A stretch of DNA of 13,340 nt from Propionibacteriaceae bacterium (GTDB lineage: Bacteria; Actinomycetota; Actinomycetes; Propionibacteriales; Propionibacteriaceae): positions 1 through 13,340 of the forward strand of contig JAGQUI010000029.1 of assembly GCA_020438595.1 (NCBI GenBank). The letters are read 5' to 3'. This document shows, piece by piece, positions 1 to 5,356 of this stretch; position 1 is the first letter of the stretch; each line of letters starts with the position of its first letter. Made by a program: the position numbers and the translations under genes. A model generated the notes under the pieces. It saw only the letters and a list, made by a program, of their open reading frames with translations. It searched no databases and was not told the origin of the DNA.

Positions 1-123
<123 letters not shown>

Positions 124-147
124 TCAGACGAACTCGGTGGGTGCCCA

Positions 148-153
148 ACTCTA
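148..153 (-). promoter_or_regulatory. Possible -10 box of trxB
   Basis: On the minus strand TAGAGT lies about 34 bases before the trxB start, which would give a leader of roughly 27 bases carrying the GAGGA Shine-Dalgarno. An ATGACA resembling a -35 lies upstream, but its spacing (13 bases) is too short to be convincing. This is inference from position only. Confidence 0.3.
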
Positions 154-217
154 GCGAGCACCGGACTGTCATCCGCCTAACCGCGCGGAGGCGTCCGGCA
201 TTCCCGCGTTCGTCGGT

Positions 218-294
218 GGACCAGGTTGGGGACGGTTCCCAACTCGGTCCATCTCCCGGGTGGACCGAGTTGGGAACCGTCCCCAACTCGGTCC
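218..294. repeat. Inverted pair of 33-base REP-like palindromes (REPIN-like), locus 1
   Basis: Unit 1 is 218-250 and unit 2 is 262-294. Each begins GGACC, ends CTCGGTCC and contains the 12-base core GGGGACGGTTCC (228-239) or its reverse complement GGAACCGTCCCC (273-284). Unit 2 is the reverse complement of unit 1 at 31 of 33 positions, with an 11-base spacer (251-261) containing CCCGGG. Unit 2 on its own can fold as a 13-base-pair stem (GGACCGAGTTGGG pairing with CCCAACTCGGTCC). The pair begins 6 bases after the VOC stop codon, so it may also act as a transcription terminator. Two inverted REPs with a short spacer is the REPIN arrangement known to be mobilised by RAYT transposases. No RAYT gene is in the window. 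Confidence 0.85.
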
Positions 295-300
295 GGGGGT

Positions 301-789
301 CTACCCGCCGAACTGGGCGGCCCACTCGGCGACCCGGGCGGCGCTCTCGGCATCCGAGAGGTCTTCGACGCGGGTCAGGATCGACCAGCGGACGCCGAAC
401 GGGTCGCGGATGCTGGCGAACCGGTCGCCCGAGACGAAGTCGGCCGCGGGTTCGCGGACGGTGGCCCCGGCCGCGACCGCCTTCTCGACCAGGGCGTCCA
501 CATCGGCGCAGTACAGGGCCAGGGAGAAGGTGGAGTCGTCCCCGTCCGGCTGGGCGACCAGGTGGTAGTCGGGCATCGGCTCGCCGAGCTGGAGCCGGCC
601 GTCGCCGAGGTCGAGTTCGGCGTGGGCCAGCACGTCCCCGAACTCGGTCGTAGCGACGACGGTGGCCCCGAACACGTCGCAGTAGAAGGCCAGCGCCTCG
701 CGGGCCGGGGTGACCGCGAGGAAGGGGGTGATGCTCGAGAAGCCGTTCGGGCGTCCGTCGGTGGTGTGGGTTCCGTTCGCTGCAGTCAT
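301..789 (-). CDS. VOC/glyoxalase-fold protein, PhnB-like
   Basis: A 162-residue protein of the vicinal oxygen chelate superfamily, in the size range of PhnB/glyoxalase-like single-chain members. After a polar N-terminus it shows the first beta-alpha-beta module (ITPFLAVTPAREALAFYCDVFGA, residues about 20-42) and the strand AHAELDLGDGRLQLGE. The second module has the VDALVEKAVAAGATVREPA helix-strand and ends with DRFASIRDPFGVRWSIL. The usual PhnB ending is DPFGHxW. Here His is Val, so a metal-dependent reaction at that position is doubtful. Substrate is unknown: it may bind or detoxify an aromatic or electrophilic compound (inference from family). It is divergent from an AraC-type regulator, which suggests joint regulation. 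The ATG at 789 lies 6 bases after a TAGCGT hexamer with no Shine-Dalgarno, supporting this start. A REP pair follows the stop. Confidence 0.85.
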   Translation of the reverse strand: MTAANGTHTTDGRPNGFSSITPFLAVTPAREALAFYCDVFGATVVATTEFGDVLAHAELDLGDGRLQLGEPMPDYHLVAQPDGDDSTFSLALYCADVDALVEKAVAAGATVREPAADFVSGDRFASIRDPFGVRWSILTRVEDLSDAESAARVAEWAAQFGG

Positions 790-795
790 GCCTCG

Positions 796-801
796 ACGCT
801 A
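796..801 (-). promoter_or_regulatory. -10 element of a leaderless promoter for the VOC gene
   Basis: Minus-strand TAGCGT is followed by six bases (cgaggc) and then the ATG at 789. No Shine-Dalgarno is possible in that space, so transcription probably starts at or next to the ATG. The same arrangement occurs at five other genes here. Confidence 0.55.
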
Positions 802-855
802 CGGACGCTCAGGGCGCAGGGCTTGCAGATTCCCGCCACGGCTCGTGAGCCGAAT

Positions 856-914
856 TGCGCAGTGGATCGCCTGGAAGGCCGCCGGACCCGCGGGCGTTGG
901 CCATCCACTGCGCA
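856..914. promoter_or_regulatory. 12-base perfect inverted repeat, candidate operator of the AraC-type regulator
   Basis: TGCGCAGTGGAT (856-867) and its exact reverse complement ATCCACTGCGCA (903-914) lie in the 152-base divergent gap between the VOC gene and the AraC-type gene. The half-sites are 47 bp apart centre to centre. The right half lies around -33 relative to the predicted leaderless start of the regulator, where binding would block its own promoter. The left half lies about 70 bp upstream of the VOC start, a position fitting activation. The repeat is directly visible; the role is inference. Confidence 0.55.
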
Positions 915-929
915 GATCCGCCCGCGGTC

Positions 930-935
930 TACGCT
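930..935 (+). promoter_or_regulatory. -10 element of a leaderless promoter for the AraC-type regulator
   Basis: TACGCT is followed by six bases and the ATG at 942. This supports 942 as the true start rather than an in-frame start at 855. The earlier start would place coding sequence across the inverted repeat and add a poorly conserved extension. Confidence 0.55.
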
Positions 936-941
936 CGCCGC

Positions 942-1727
942 ATGCTGCCGTCTTCGCGGGGGACGCTGTACCCGAAGCGCCTGCCCGACTTCCACCGGCT
1001 CGAACCGCCGGCGGCCGCGTCCGCGCTGGTGCGCTGGGTGTGGATCAGCAGCTGGAACCTCTCGGACGGTTCGGTGTCGCGGCAGCACCTGATCGGCTTC
1101 CCCGCACTGAACCTGGCGGTGGAGTCGACCATGGTCGGGCTGTCCGGGCCCACCACGCGGACGTCCCACCGCGACCTGTCCGGGCGCGGCTGGGTGGTGG
1201 GTGCGCTGCTGCGCCCGGCTGCGGTGCCGGCGTTCACCGACGACCCGGCGTCCCTGCGGGACCAGTACGTTGCCCTCGTTGAGCCGGAGTTGCACGCCCG
1301 GGTGACGGACGCGTTCGGCGACCCGTCCACCGGGGCCACGCGCCAGGAGGCGGCCGACGCGCTCGCGGATTGGCTGGCCGCCCGCGTCGGTGAACCCGGC
1401 CCGGACGCGCTGCTGGCCAACCGGCTGGTCGAGCTCGCCGAGTCGGACCCCGACCTGCTCCGGGTCGGCGACCTGGCCGCGCGCCTCGGCGTCTCGGAGC
1501 GGACGCTGCAGCGGCTCGCCACGCGCTATGTCGGGCTGGGCCCCGCGGCGCTGATCCGGCGGCGCCGGCTGCAGGAGGCGGCTGAGCGGATCCGCACCGA
1601 CCCGGACGCCGACCTGGCGTCCCTCGCCGCCGAGCTGGGCTACGCCGACCAGGCGCACCTGACCAACGAGTTCACCCGCGTGCTCGGCCTCAGTCCCGCC
1701 GGCTACCGCCGCGACGCCGCGGGCTGA
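942..1727 (+). CDS. AraC-family transcriptional regulator (DUF6597-like N-terminal domain)
   Basis: A 261-residue regulator. The N-terminal part (about 10-130) starts YPKRLPDFHRLEPP and has the RWVWISSWNL and FPALNLAVES blocks. These resemble the DUF6597-type sensing domain that precedes AraC helix-turn-helix domains in many actinobacterial regulators. The C-terminal part (about 172-261) is a two-helix-turn-helix AraC DNA-binding domain. The first recognition unit is VGDLAARLGVSERTLQRL, and the second is LAAELGYADQAHLTNEFTRV followed by the hallmark G-L-S-P-A-G-YR ending. It probably controls the divergent VOC gene and itself through the inverted repeat at 856-914 (inference). The effector is unknown. 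The start is set by the leaderless -10 box; no Shine-Dalgarno is present. A REP-like unit begins 11 bases after the stop. Confidence 0.9.
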   Translation: MLPSSRGTLYPKRLPDFHRLEPPAAASALVRWVWISSWNLSDGSVSRQHLIGFPALNLAVESTMVGLSGPTTRTSHRDLSGRGWVVGALLRPAAVPAFTDDPASLRDQYVALVEPELHARVTDAFGDPSTGATRQEAADALADWLAARVGEPGPDALLANRLVELAESDPDLLRVGDLAARLGVSERTLQRLATRYVGLGPAALIRRRRLQEAAERIRTDPDADLASLAAELGYADQAHLTNEFTRVLGLSPAGYRRDAAG

Positions 1728-1737
1728 CCACCCCGCC

Positions 1738-1888
1738 GGACCGAGTTGGGGACGGTTCCTTACTCGGTCCACCTTTTCCACAAGCACCAATTCCGGGCCG
1801 GAACTGTGGATAACTCGGACCGCCCGGAACCGTCCCCTCGGTCCGGGCTGCCGGTGGACCGAGTAAGGAACCGTCCCCAATCCGGTCC
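1738..1888. repeat. Inverted pair of 33-base REP-like palindromes plus a degenerate third copy, locus 2
   Basis: Unit 3 (1738-1770) and unit 4 (1856-1888) face each other. Unit 3 matches the reverse complement of unit 4 at 31 of 33 positions. Between them, 1817-1844 is a shortened copy in the orientation of unit 4 that keeps GGACCG, the core GGAACCGTCCCC (1826-1837) and TCGGTCC but lacks 5 bases. All copies share the 12-base core with locus 1. Here the inner side of units 3 and 4 reads TTACTCGG or its complement, whereas locus 1 has CCAACTCGG. The array fills the gap between two convergent genes, with units 10 and 6 bases beyond their stop codons. It may serve as a bidirectional terminator. 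Confidence 0.85.
1774..1813. other. Inverted DnaA-box-like 9-mers flanking a small palindrome
   Basis: TGTGGATAA at 1805-1813 is the exact reverse complement of the consensus DnaA box TTATCCACA. TTTTCCACA at 1774-1782 differs from it by one base, in the opposite orientation. Between them lies the 13-base palindrome TTCCGGGCCGGAA (1791-1803). The element is AT-rich against a GC-rich background and sits between REP units 3 and 4. Whether DnaA binds is not shown. It may simply be the unpaired interior of the repeat element. Confidence 0.4.
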
Positions 1889-1894
1889 ACGTGC

Positions 1895-2992
1895 TCATGG
1901 GAGGACGAGTTCCAGACCCAACCAGGCGGCGAGGGCGGCGATCTCGTCGTGGACGGCGTCGCGGGTGGCGTCCGTCCAGTCCCCGTCCTCGTGGACGGCG
2001 TGGACGACCAGTTCCCCGACCTCGCGGTCGGCCTGCGCGTCCACCTTTCCCACGAGCCGGTCTCCGGCGAGCACCGGCAGCGCCCAGTAGCCCCAGCGCC
2101 GCTTCGCGGCGGGCTTGTACATCTCCAGTTGGTAGTCGAACTCGAACAGCTCGGCCATCCGCTTGCGGTCGTACACGAGCCGGTCCAGCGGCGAGAGCAG
2201 GGCCACGCGACCCTCGAACGGCTGCCCGAGCTGGGCCGGGTCGACCCGCCAGCGGCCGCGCACGCCCTCGACCACCGCGGGTTCGCCTGCGGCGTCCACG
2301 TCATTGGGCTCGATCGGCGTCTCCGCAGCCCGGGCGCGCGCGATGCCGAGCGAGGCCAGGCGACGCCGGTCCCGTTCCGCGAGCGCCTCGGCCAGCGGGA
2401 CGACCGGGTCGTCCGGGTAGACCCGCTCGGCGAGGTCGAAGGTACGCTCGCCGTCCTCGCGTCCGGACACGGCGACCTCTCCCCTGGCGACCAGGAAGTC
2501 CAGCATCTTGAGGACGTTCCTGGCGTTGGTCCACCCGGTCGAGCGCCACGGCCGCACGCAGGTGTCGGGCAGGTCGCGGGCGGGCAGCGGCCCGTCCCCG
2601 CGCAGCCGCTCGAGGATGTCCATCCGGCAGGCGTTGTTGTCGTCCACCCACCCGGCGATCGAGTCCTGCCAGGGACGCGTCCCGCCGGGCCAGGCGGCCA
2701 TCTCGGCCCGGTACAGCGCGAGGTCCTCGGCCGGGCGGAGCAGCATCAACACTTCCACGAGGCGCTGCTGGTCGAGCGCGTCCTGCACCTCGGCGGGCTC
2801 GTAGGCAGCCCTGAGCCGGCTCCACAGCACGAGGTCGTGGCTGGCCGCGACGGCCCGCGTCACGTCGTACTGCAGGAAGGTCAAGTGCCGCACCACGTCG
2901 AGCGCGTCGTCGGGGAGCCGGGCGTCCAGCAGCTGCGCCCGGACGGCGATCCGCCGCGCGTCGTCGCGGGAGAGCTCGTGAATCGCAGCCAT
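1895..2992 (-). CDS. alkX: Winged-helix DNA glycosylase of the AlkX/YcaQ (AlkZ-like, HTH_42) family
   Basis: A 365-residue protein. The C-terminal block PLDRLVYDRKRMAELFEFDY (about 268-287), followed by QLEMYKPAAKRRWGYWALP, is the signature of the AlkZ/AlkX (YcaQ) family. These winged-helix DNA glycosylases excise alkylated bases and unhook interstrand crosslinks. The catalytic loop in this family is QxQ in AlkZ-type and QxD in AlkX/YcaQ-type enzymes. Here FLQYDVT gives Gln41 and Asp43, placing the protein in the QxD branch. Its cellular role would be broad repair of nitrogen-mustard-like or alkylation damage (family knowledge, not shown here). The ATG at 2992 is preferred over one at 3040 because a TACACT box sits six bases upstream and because the longer form would extend across the divergent methyltransferase start. 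The gene name is by family; the substrate is unproven. Confidence 0.82.
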   Translation of the reverse strand: MAAIHELSRDDARRIAVRAQLLDARLPDDALDVVRHLTFLQYDVTRAVAASHDLVLWSRLRAAYEPAEVQDALDQQRLVEVLMLLRPAEDLALYRAEMAAWPGGTRPWQDSIAGWVDDNNACRMDILERLRGDGPLPARDLPDTCVRPWRSTGWTNARNVLKMLDFLVARGEVAVSGREDGERTFDLAERVYPDDPVVPLAEALAERDRRRLASLGIARARAAETPIEPNDVDAAGEPAVVEGVRGRWRVDPAQLGQPFEGRVALLSPLDRLVYDRKRMAELFEFDYQLEMYKPAAKRRWGYWALPVLAGDRLVGKVDAQADREVGELVVHAVHEDGDWTDATRDAVHDEIAALAAWLGLELVLP

Positions 2993-2998
2993 TGCGGG

Positions 2999-3004
2999 AG
3001 TGTA
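2999..3004 (-). promoter_or_regulatory. -10 element of a leaderless promoter for the DNA glycosylase gene
   Basis: Minus-strand TACACT is followed by six bases (cccgca) and the ATG at 2992. No Shine-Dalgarno is present. It faces the methyltransferase promoter at 3027-3032, and the two predicted transcription starts are only 47 bp apart. Confidence 0.55.
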
Positions 3005-3026
3005 AGCAGCCGCGCCGCCGGCTGGA

Positions 3027-3032
3027 TAGGTT
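3027..3032 (+). promoter_or_regulatory. -10 element of a leaderless promoter for the methyltransferase gene
   Basis: TAGGTT is followed by six bases (cgcccc) and the ATG at 3039, again without a Shine-Dalgarno. RNA polymerase bound here would overlap the region needed for the opposite glycosylase promoter. Confidence 0.5.
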
Positions 3033-3038
3033 CGCCCC

Positions 3039-3839
3039 ATGTCGCAGAAGTGGTCCGGACGCGCGCAGGCCTACGCGGAGACGTTCGCCGGCCAGTGCGC
3101 GCACAGCATCGCCCCGCTGCTGGACGCGCTCGCGCCGTCGGCGGGGGCCCGGCTGCTCGACGTGGGCACCGGGACGGGCGTCGCGGCCACCGCGGCCCTC
3201 GCGCGCGGCTGCCTGGTGACCGGGGCCGATCCCGAGCCGGACATGCTGGCCCTCGCCGTCGAGGCGGCCCCCACCGCCACCTTCGTGCAGGCGGCCCTGC
3301 CCCGGCTGCCCTTCCCGGACGCAGCGTTCGACCTGGTCAGCGCCAACTTCGTGGTGAACCACGTGCCCGACCCGGCCGCCGCGACGCGCGAGCTGCACCG
3401 CGTCCTCGCACCGGGCGGACGGCTCGGCGCGTCCATCTGGCCCACCACGCCGACCCCGATCCGGACGCTCTGGGACGACGTCGTGGCCGCCGCCGGCGTC
3501 CCCGTCCCGAACACGGTGACCCGCCTCGCGGCCACCCTCGACTTCCCGCGCACACCGGCCGGCCTCGCCGGCCTGCTGGACGGCGCCGGGCTCGTCGTCG
3601 AACGCGCCTGGCTGCAGGAGTTCGTCCATGTGGTCGACCCGGACCTGTGGTGGAGCGGCGTGACCCGCGGCGTGGCGAACATCGGGCAGGTCTGGCTCGC
3701 CCAGGCCGAGGCCGGGCGGGCGTCCCTTCGCGCGGCGTATGACGAGCTCAGCCGGCCGTTCCTGCAGCCGGACGGACGGCTGCACCTGCCCGGCGCGGCC
3801 GTACTGGCGGTCGCACGTCGTACTGCTGAATTGCAGTGA
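3039..3839 (+). CDS. Class I SAM-dependent methyltransferase
   Basis: A 266-residue protein with the class I methyltransferase Rossmann fold. Motif I is LLDVGTGTGVAA (residues 39-50), the adenosine-binding acidic position follows in VTGADPEPDM, and motif II/III regions appear as LPRLPFPDAAFDLVSANFVV and LHRVLAPGGRLGASIW. This is the Methyltransf_11/UbiE-like pattern, which acts on small molecules more often than on nucleic acids or proteins. The C-terminal third (about 150-266) has an aromatic-rich segment (VVDPDLWWSGVTRG) that could shape the substrate pocket. No substrate can be assigned. It is divergent from the DNA glycosylase gene. Its last codons contain the first half of the candidate vapBC operator, so the 3' end doubles as regulatory DNA. 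The start at 3039 is supported by the -10 box six bases upstream. Confidence 0.88.
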   Translation: MSQKWSGRAQAYAETFAGQCAHSIAPLLDALAPSAGARLLDVGTGTGVAATAALARGCLVTGADPEPDMLALAVEAAPTATFVQAALPRLPFPDAAFDLVSANFVVNHVPDPAAATRELHRVLAPGGRLGASIWPTTPTPIRTLWDDVVAAAGVPVPNTVTRLAATLDFPRTPAGLAGLLDGAGLVVERAWLQEFVHVVDPDLWWSGVTRGVANIGQVWLAQAEAGRASLRAAYDELSRPFLQPDGRLHLPGAAVLAVARRTAELQ

Positions 3840-3856
3840 CTGCTGCTAAACTGCAG
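3822..3856. promoter_or_regulatory. Tandem CTGC...GCAG palindromes, candidate vapBC operator
   Basis: Two imperfect palindromes follow each other: ACTGCTGAATTGCAGT (3822-3837) and ACTGCTGCTAAACTGCAG (3839-3856). Each has ACTGC and GCAG arms around an AT-rich centre. The second spans the -10 box TAAACT of vapB. Tandem inverted repeats over the promoter are typical of autoregulation by ribbon-helix-helix antitoxins such as VapB. The first repeat lies within the methyltransferase 3' end. Confidence 0.5.
3847..3852 (+). promoter_or_regulatory. -10 element of a leaderless promoter for vapBC
   Basis: TAAACT is followed by six bases (gcaggc) and the vapB ATG at 3859. It lies inside the second half of the candidate operator, so binding of the toxin-antitoxin complex would block it. 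Confidence 0.55.
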
Positions 3857-3858
3857 GC

Positions 3859-4092
3859 ATGAAGGCGGTGACGATCCGGGGAGTCCCGGACGAGGTGGTG
3901 GCCGAGTTGGCCGGCCGGGCGGCGCGCGGCGGGCGCTCGCTGCAGGAGTACCTGCTCGCCGAGCTGGTCGAACTGTCCAGCCGTCCCGACATCAGCTCCT
4001 GGGTCGCCGACGTCCGCGGCCGCAAGCAGGCGGCCGGCGTCGAGGTGGACGTCTCCGCGATCCTCGCCGCCAGGGACGCGGACCGGCGGTGA
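3859..4092 (+). CDS. vapB: Type II antitoxin, VapB/FitA-like ribbon-helix-helix protein
   Basis: A 77-residue protein beginning MKAVTIRGVPDEVVAELAGR. This is the strand plus first helix of a ribbon-helix-helix domain as in FitA/VapB antitoxins, and the second helix is SLQEYLLAELVEL (about 33-45). The C-terminal tail (about 46-77) is charged and would wrap the toxin active site. Its stop overlaps the toxin start by four bases (GTGA), which indicates translational coupling in one operon. The leaderless promoter and tandem palindromes upstream suggest autorepression by the VapBC complex. The family assignment rests on the N-terminal pattern and the neighbour; exact subfamily naming is uncertain. 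Confidence 0.85.
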   Translation: MKAVTIRGVPDEVVAELAGRAARGGRSLQEYLLAELVELSSRPDISSWVADVRGRKQAAGVEVDVSAILAARDADRR

Positions 4093-4487
4093 ACCAGGTC
4101 GTCGACGCCTCGGTGGTCGTGGCCGCGCTCGTCGACGGCGGTGCGTCTGGTCGGTGGGCGGAGGAGCAGCTGCTTGCCGCCGCGGCCTGGGCGCCGGAGG
4201 TGATGCCGGTCGAGACCACCAACGTGCTGCGGCGCCTCGAGGCGGCGTCCGTGATCGACCCGGTGACGAGCGGGCTCGCCTTCCGTGACCTGCTGCGGCT
4301 CGCCTGGCGTCCGGTCGGGTTCGAGCCGTGTGCCCAGCGCATCTGGGAACTGCGGGGGAACCTGACCGCCTACGACGCCTGGTACGTCGCGGCCGCCGAG
4401 CTGCTCGGCGTCCCGCTGGTCACGCTGGACGAACGGCTCGCCCGGGCCCCCGGCCTGCGCTGTGAAGTACGCTCGCCAGCGTGCTGA
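4089..4487 (+). CDS. vapC: Type II toxin, PIN-domain ribonuclease VapC
   Basis: A 132-residue PIN-domain protein of normal VapC length. The four acidic residues expected to hold the catalytic metal are all present: Asp6 in VVDASVVV, Glu42 in MPVETTNVL, Asp96 in TAYDAWYVAAAE and Asp114 in TLDERLA. The toxin therefore looks intact. VapC family members cleave RNA, often tRNA or rRNA, in the cytoplasm when freed from antitoxin; the target here is unknown. The GTG start overlaps the vapB stop by four bases and lacks a good Shine-Dalgarno, consistent with coupled translation. The 3' end overlaps the yaaA start by seven bases and contains the yaaA promoter. Confidence 0.92.
   Translation: MNQVVDASVVVAALVDGGASGRWAEEQLLAAAAWAPEVMPVETTNVLRRLEAASVIDPVTSGLAFRDLLRLAWRPVGFEPCAQRIWELRGNLTAYDAWYVAAAELLGVPLVTLDERLARAPGLRCEVRSPAC
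4468..4473 (+). promoter_or_regulatory. -10 element of a leaderless promoter for yaaA inside vapC
   Basis: TACGCT lies in the last codons of vapC and is followed by seven bases and the GTG at 4481. This would let yaaA be transcribed independently of vapBC even though the genes overlap. It is identical to the hexamer before the AraC-type gene. Confidence 0.5.
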
Positions 4488-5269
4488 CCCTGCTTTCTCC
4501 CGCGAAGTCGCTCGACTACGAGTCCCGGCTGCCGAGGGTCACGCCCACCGAGCCGAGGCTGCTGGACGAATCAAAGCAGCTGGTCGAGGTGATGCGGACC
4601 AAGTCGGTGGCCGACCTCGCCGGGCTGGCGGGCATCTCCGACGAGCTCGCTGCGCTCAACGCGGAACGCTGGGCGTCGTTCCGGACCCCGTTCACGCGGC
4701 GCAACGCGCGCCCGGCGGTGCTGGCGTTCAGCGGCGACGTCTACCAGGGCCTGGACGTGCGGCACCGGTTCGGCACGCGTGACTACACCGAGGCGCAGAA
4801 GACGGTGCGGATCCTGTCGGGGCTGTACGGCGTGCTGCGTCCGCTGGACCTGATGCAGCCCTACCGGCTGGAGATGGGCACCCGGCTGGCCACCGACCGC
4901 GGGCGCTCGCTGTACGACTGGTGGGGCTCCCGGATCACGGGGATGCTGCGGGACGACCTGGCCGCCTCGCCGGGTGCGGATGTCGTGGTCAACCTGGCCT
5001 CGGGGGAGTACTTCGGCGCGGTCCGTCCGGACGAACTGGACGCGCCGGTGGTCTCGCCCCGGTTCGAGGACACCGACGCGCGCGGCCGGCGCAGCGTGGT
5101 GTCGTTCTTCGCCAAGCGTGCCCGGGGCGAACTCGCGGCCTGGCTGGTGCTGAACCGGGTGCGCTCCGCGTCCGCGATCACGCGCTTCGACGGCGCCGGC
5201 TACCGCTACGACAAGGCGTCCTCCACGCCCGAGGTGCCCGTCTTCGTCCGCGCCTTCGCCGACCGCTGA
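4481..5269 (+). CDS. yaaA: YaaA-family peroxide stress protein (DUF328)
   Basis: A 262-residue protein close in length to E. coli YaaA (258). It carries the family landmarks in order: MLTLLSPAKSLDY at the N-terminus, AVLAFSGDVYQGLD, RILSGLYGVLRPLDLMQPYR (about 108-127), LEMGTRL, VVNLASGEYF, and the C-terminal VVSFFAKRARGELA. YaaA limits damage from hydrogen peroxide by lowering intracellular free iron and binds DNA (knowledge from E. coli). The GTG at 4481 fits the conserved N-terminus exactly, so the seven-base overlap with vapC is real. It is convergent with glpC, and a long stem-loop lies between the two stops. Confidence 0.93.
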   Translation: MLTLLSPAKSLDYESRLPRVTPTEPRLLDESKQLVEVMRTKSVADLAGLAGISDELAALNAERWASFRTPFTRRNARPAVLAFSGDVYQGLDVRHRFGTRDYTEAQKTVRILSGLYGVLRPLDLMQPYRLEMGTRLATDRGRSLYDWWGSRITGMLRDDLAASPGADVVVNLASGEYFGAVRPDELDAPVVSPRFEDTDARGRRSVVSFFAKRARGELAAWLVLNRVRSASAITRFDGAGYRYDKASSTPEVPVFVRAFADR

Positions 5270-5297
5270 CCCCATCCGGACTCGATCCACTCAGCAC

Positions 5298-5346
5298 GGT
5301 GGGCCCGCCGCGGACACAACCACCCAGGGGTCCCGGCGAGCCCACC
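5298..5346. terminator. Stem-loop between convergent yaaA and glpC
   Basis: GGTGGGCCCGCCG (5298-5310) pairs with CGGCGAGCCCACC (5334-5346), a 13-base-pair stem with one C-A mismatch and a 23-base loop. It lies 29 bases after the yaaA stop and 11 bases beyond the glpC stop. There is no T-tract, as is common in GC-rich actinobacteria, so terminator function in either direction is inferred from position. Confidence 0.55.
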
Positions 5347-5356
5347 GCCCCCGCGC

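Noticed and set aside
141..325. Short frames across 98-330 encoding peptides with repeated LGTVPNS motifs
   Set aside because: The repeated peptide is just the translation of the REP-like palindromes; there is no domain or promoter support.
631..650. CCCCGAACTCGGTC inside the VOC gene as a REP fragment
   Set aside because: It encodes conserved-looking protein sequence in frame and lacks the GGGGACGGTTCC core. The match is short and likely chance.
786..3785. Several long open frames antisense to the VOC, AraC, glycosylase and methyltransferase genes
   Set aside because: They are Arg/Pro/Gly/Ala-rich without domains and lie opposite well-supported genes, as expected from high-GC codon usage.
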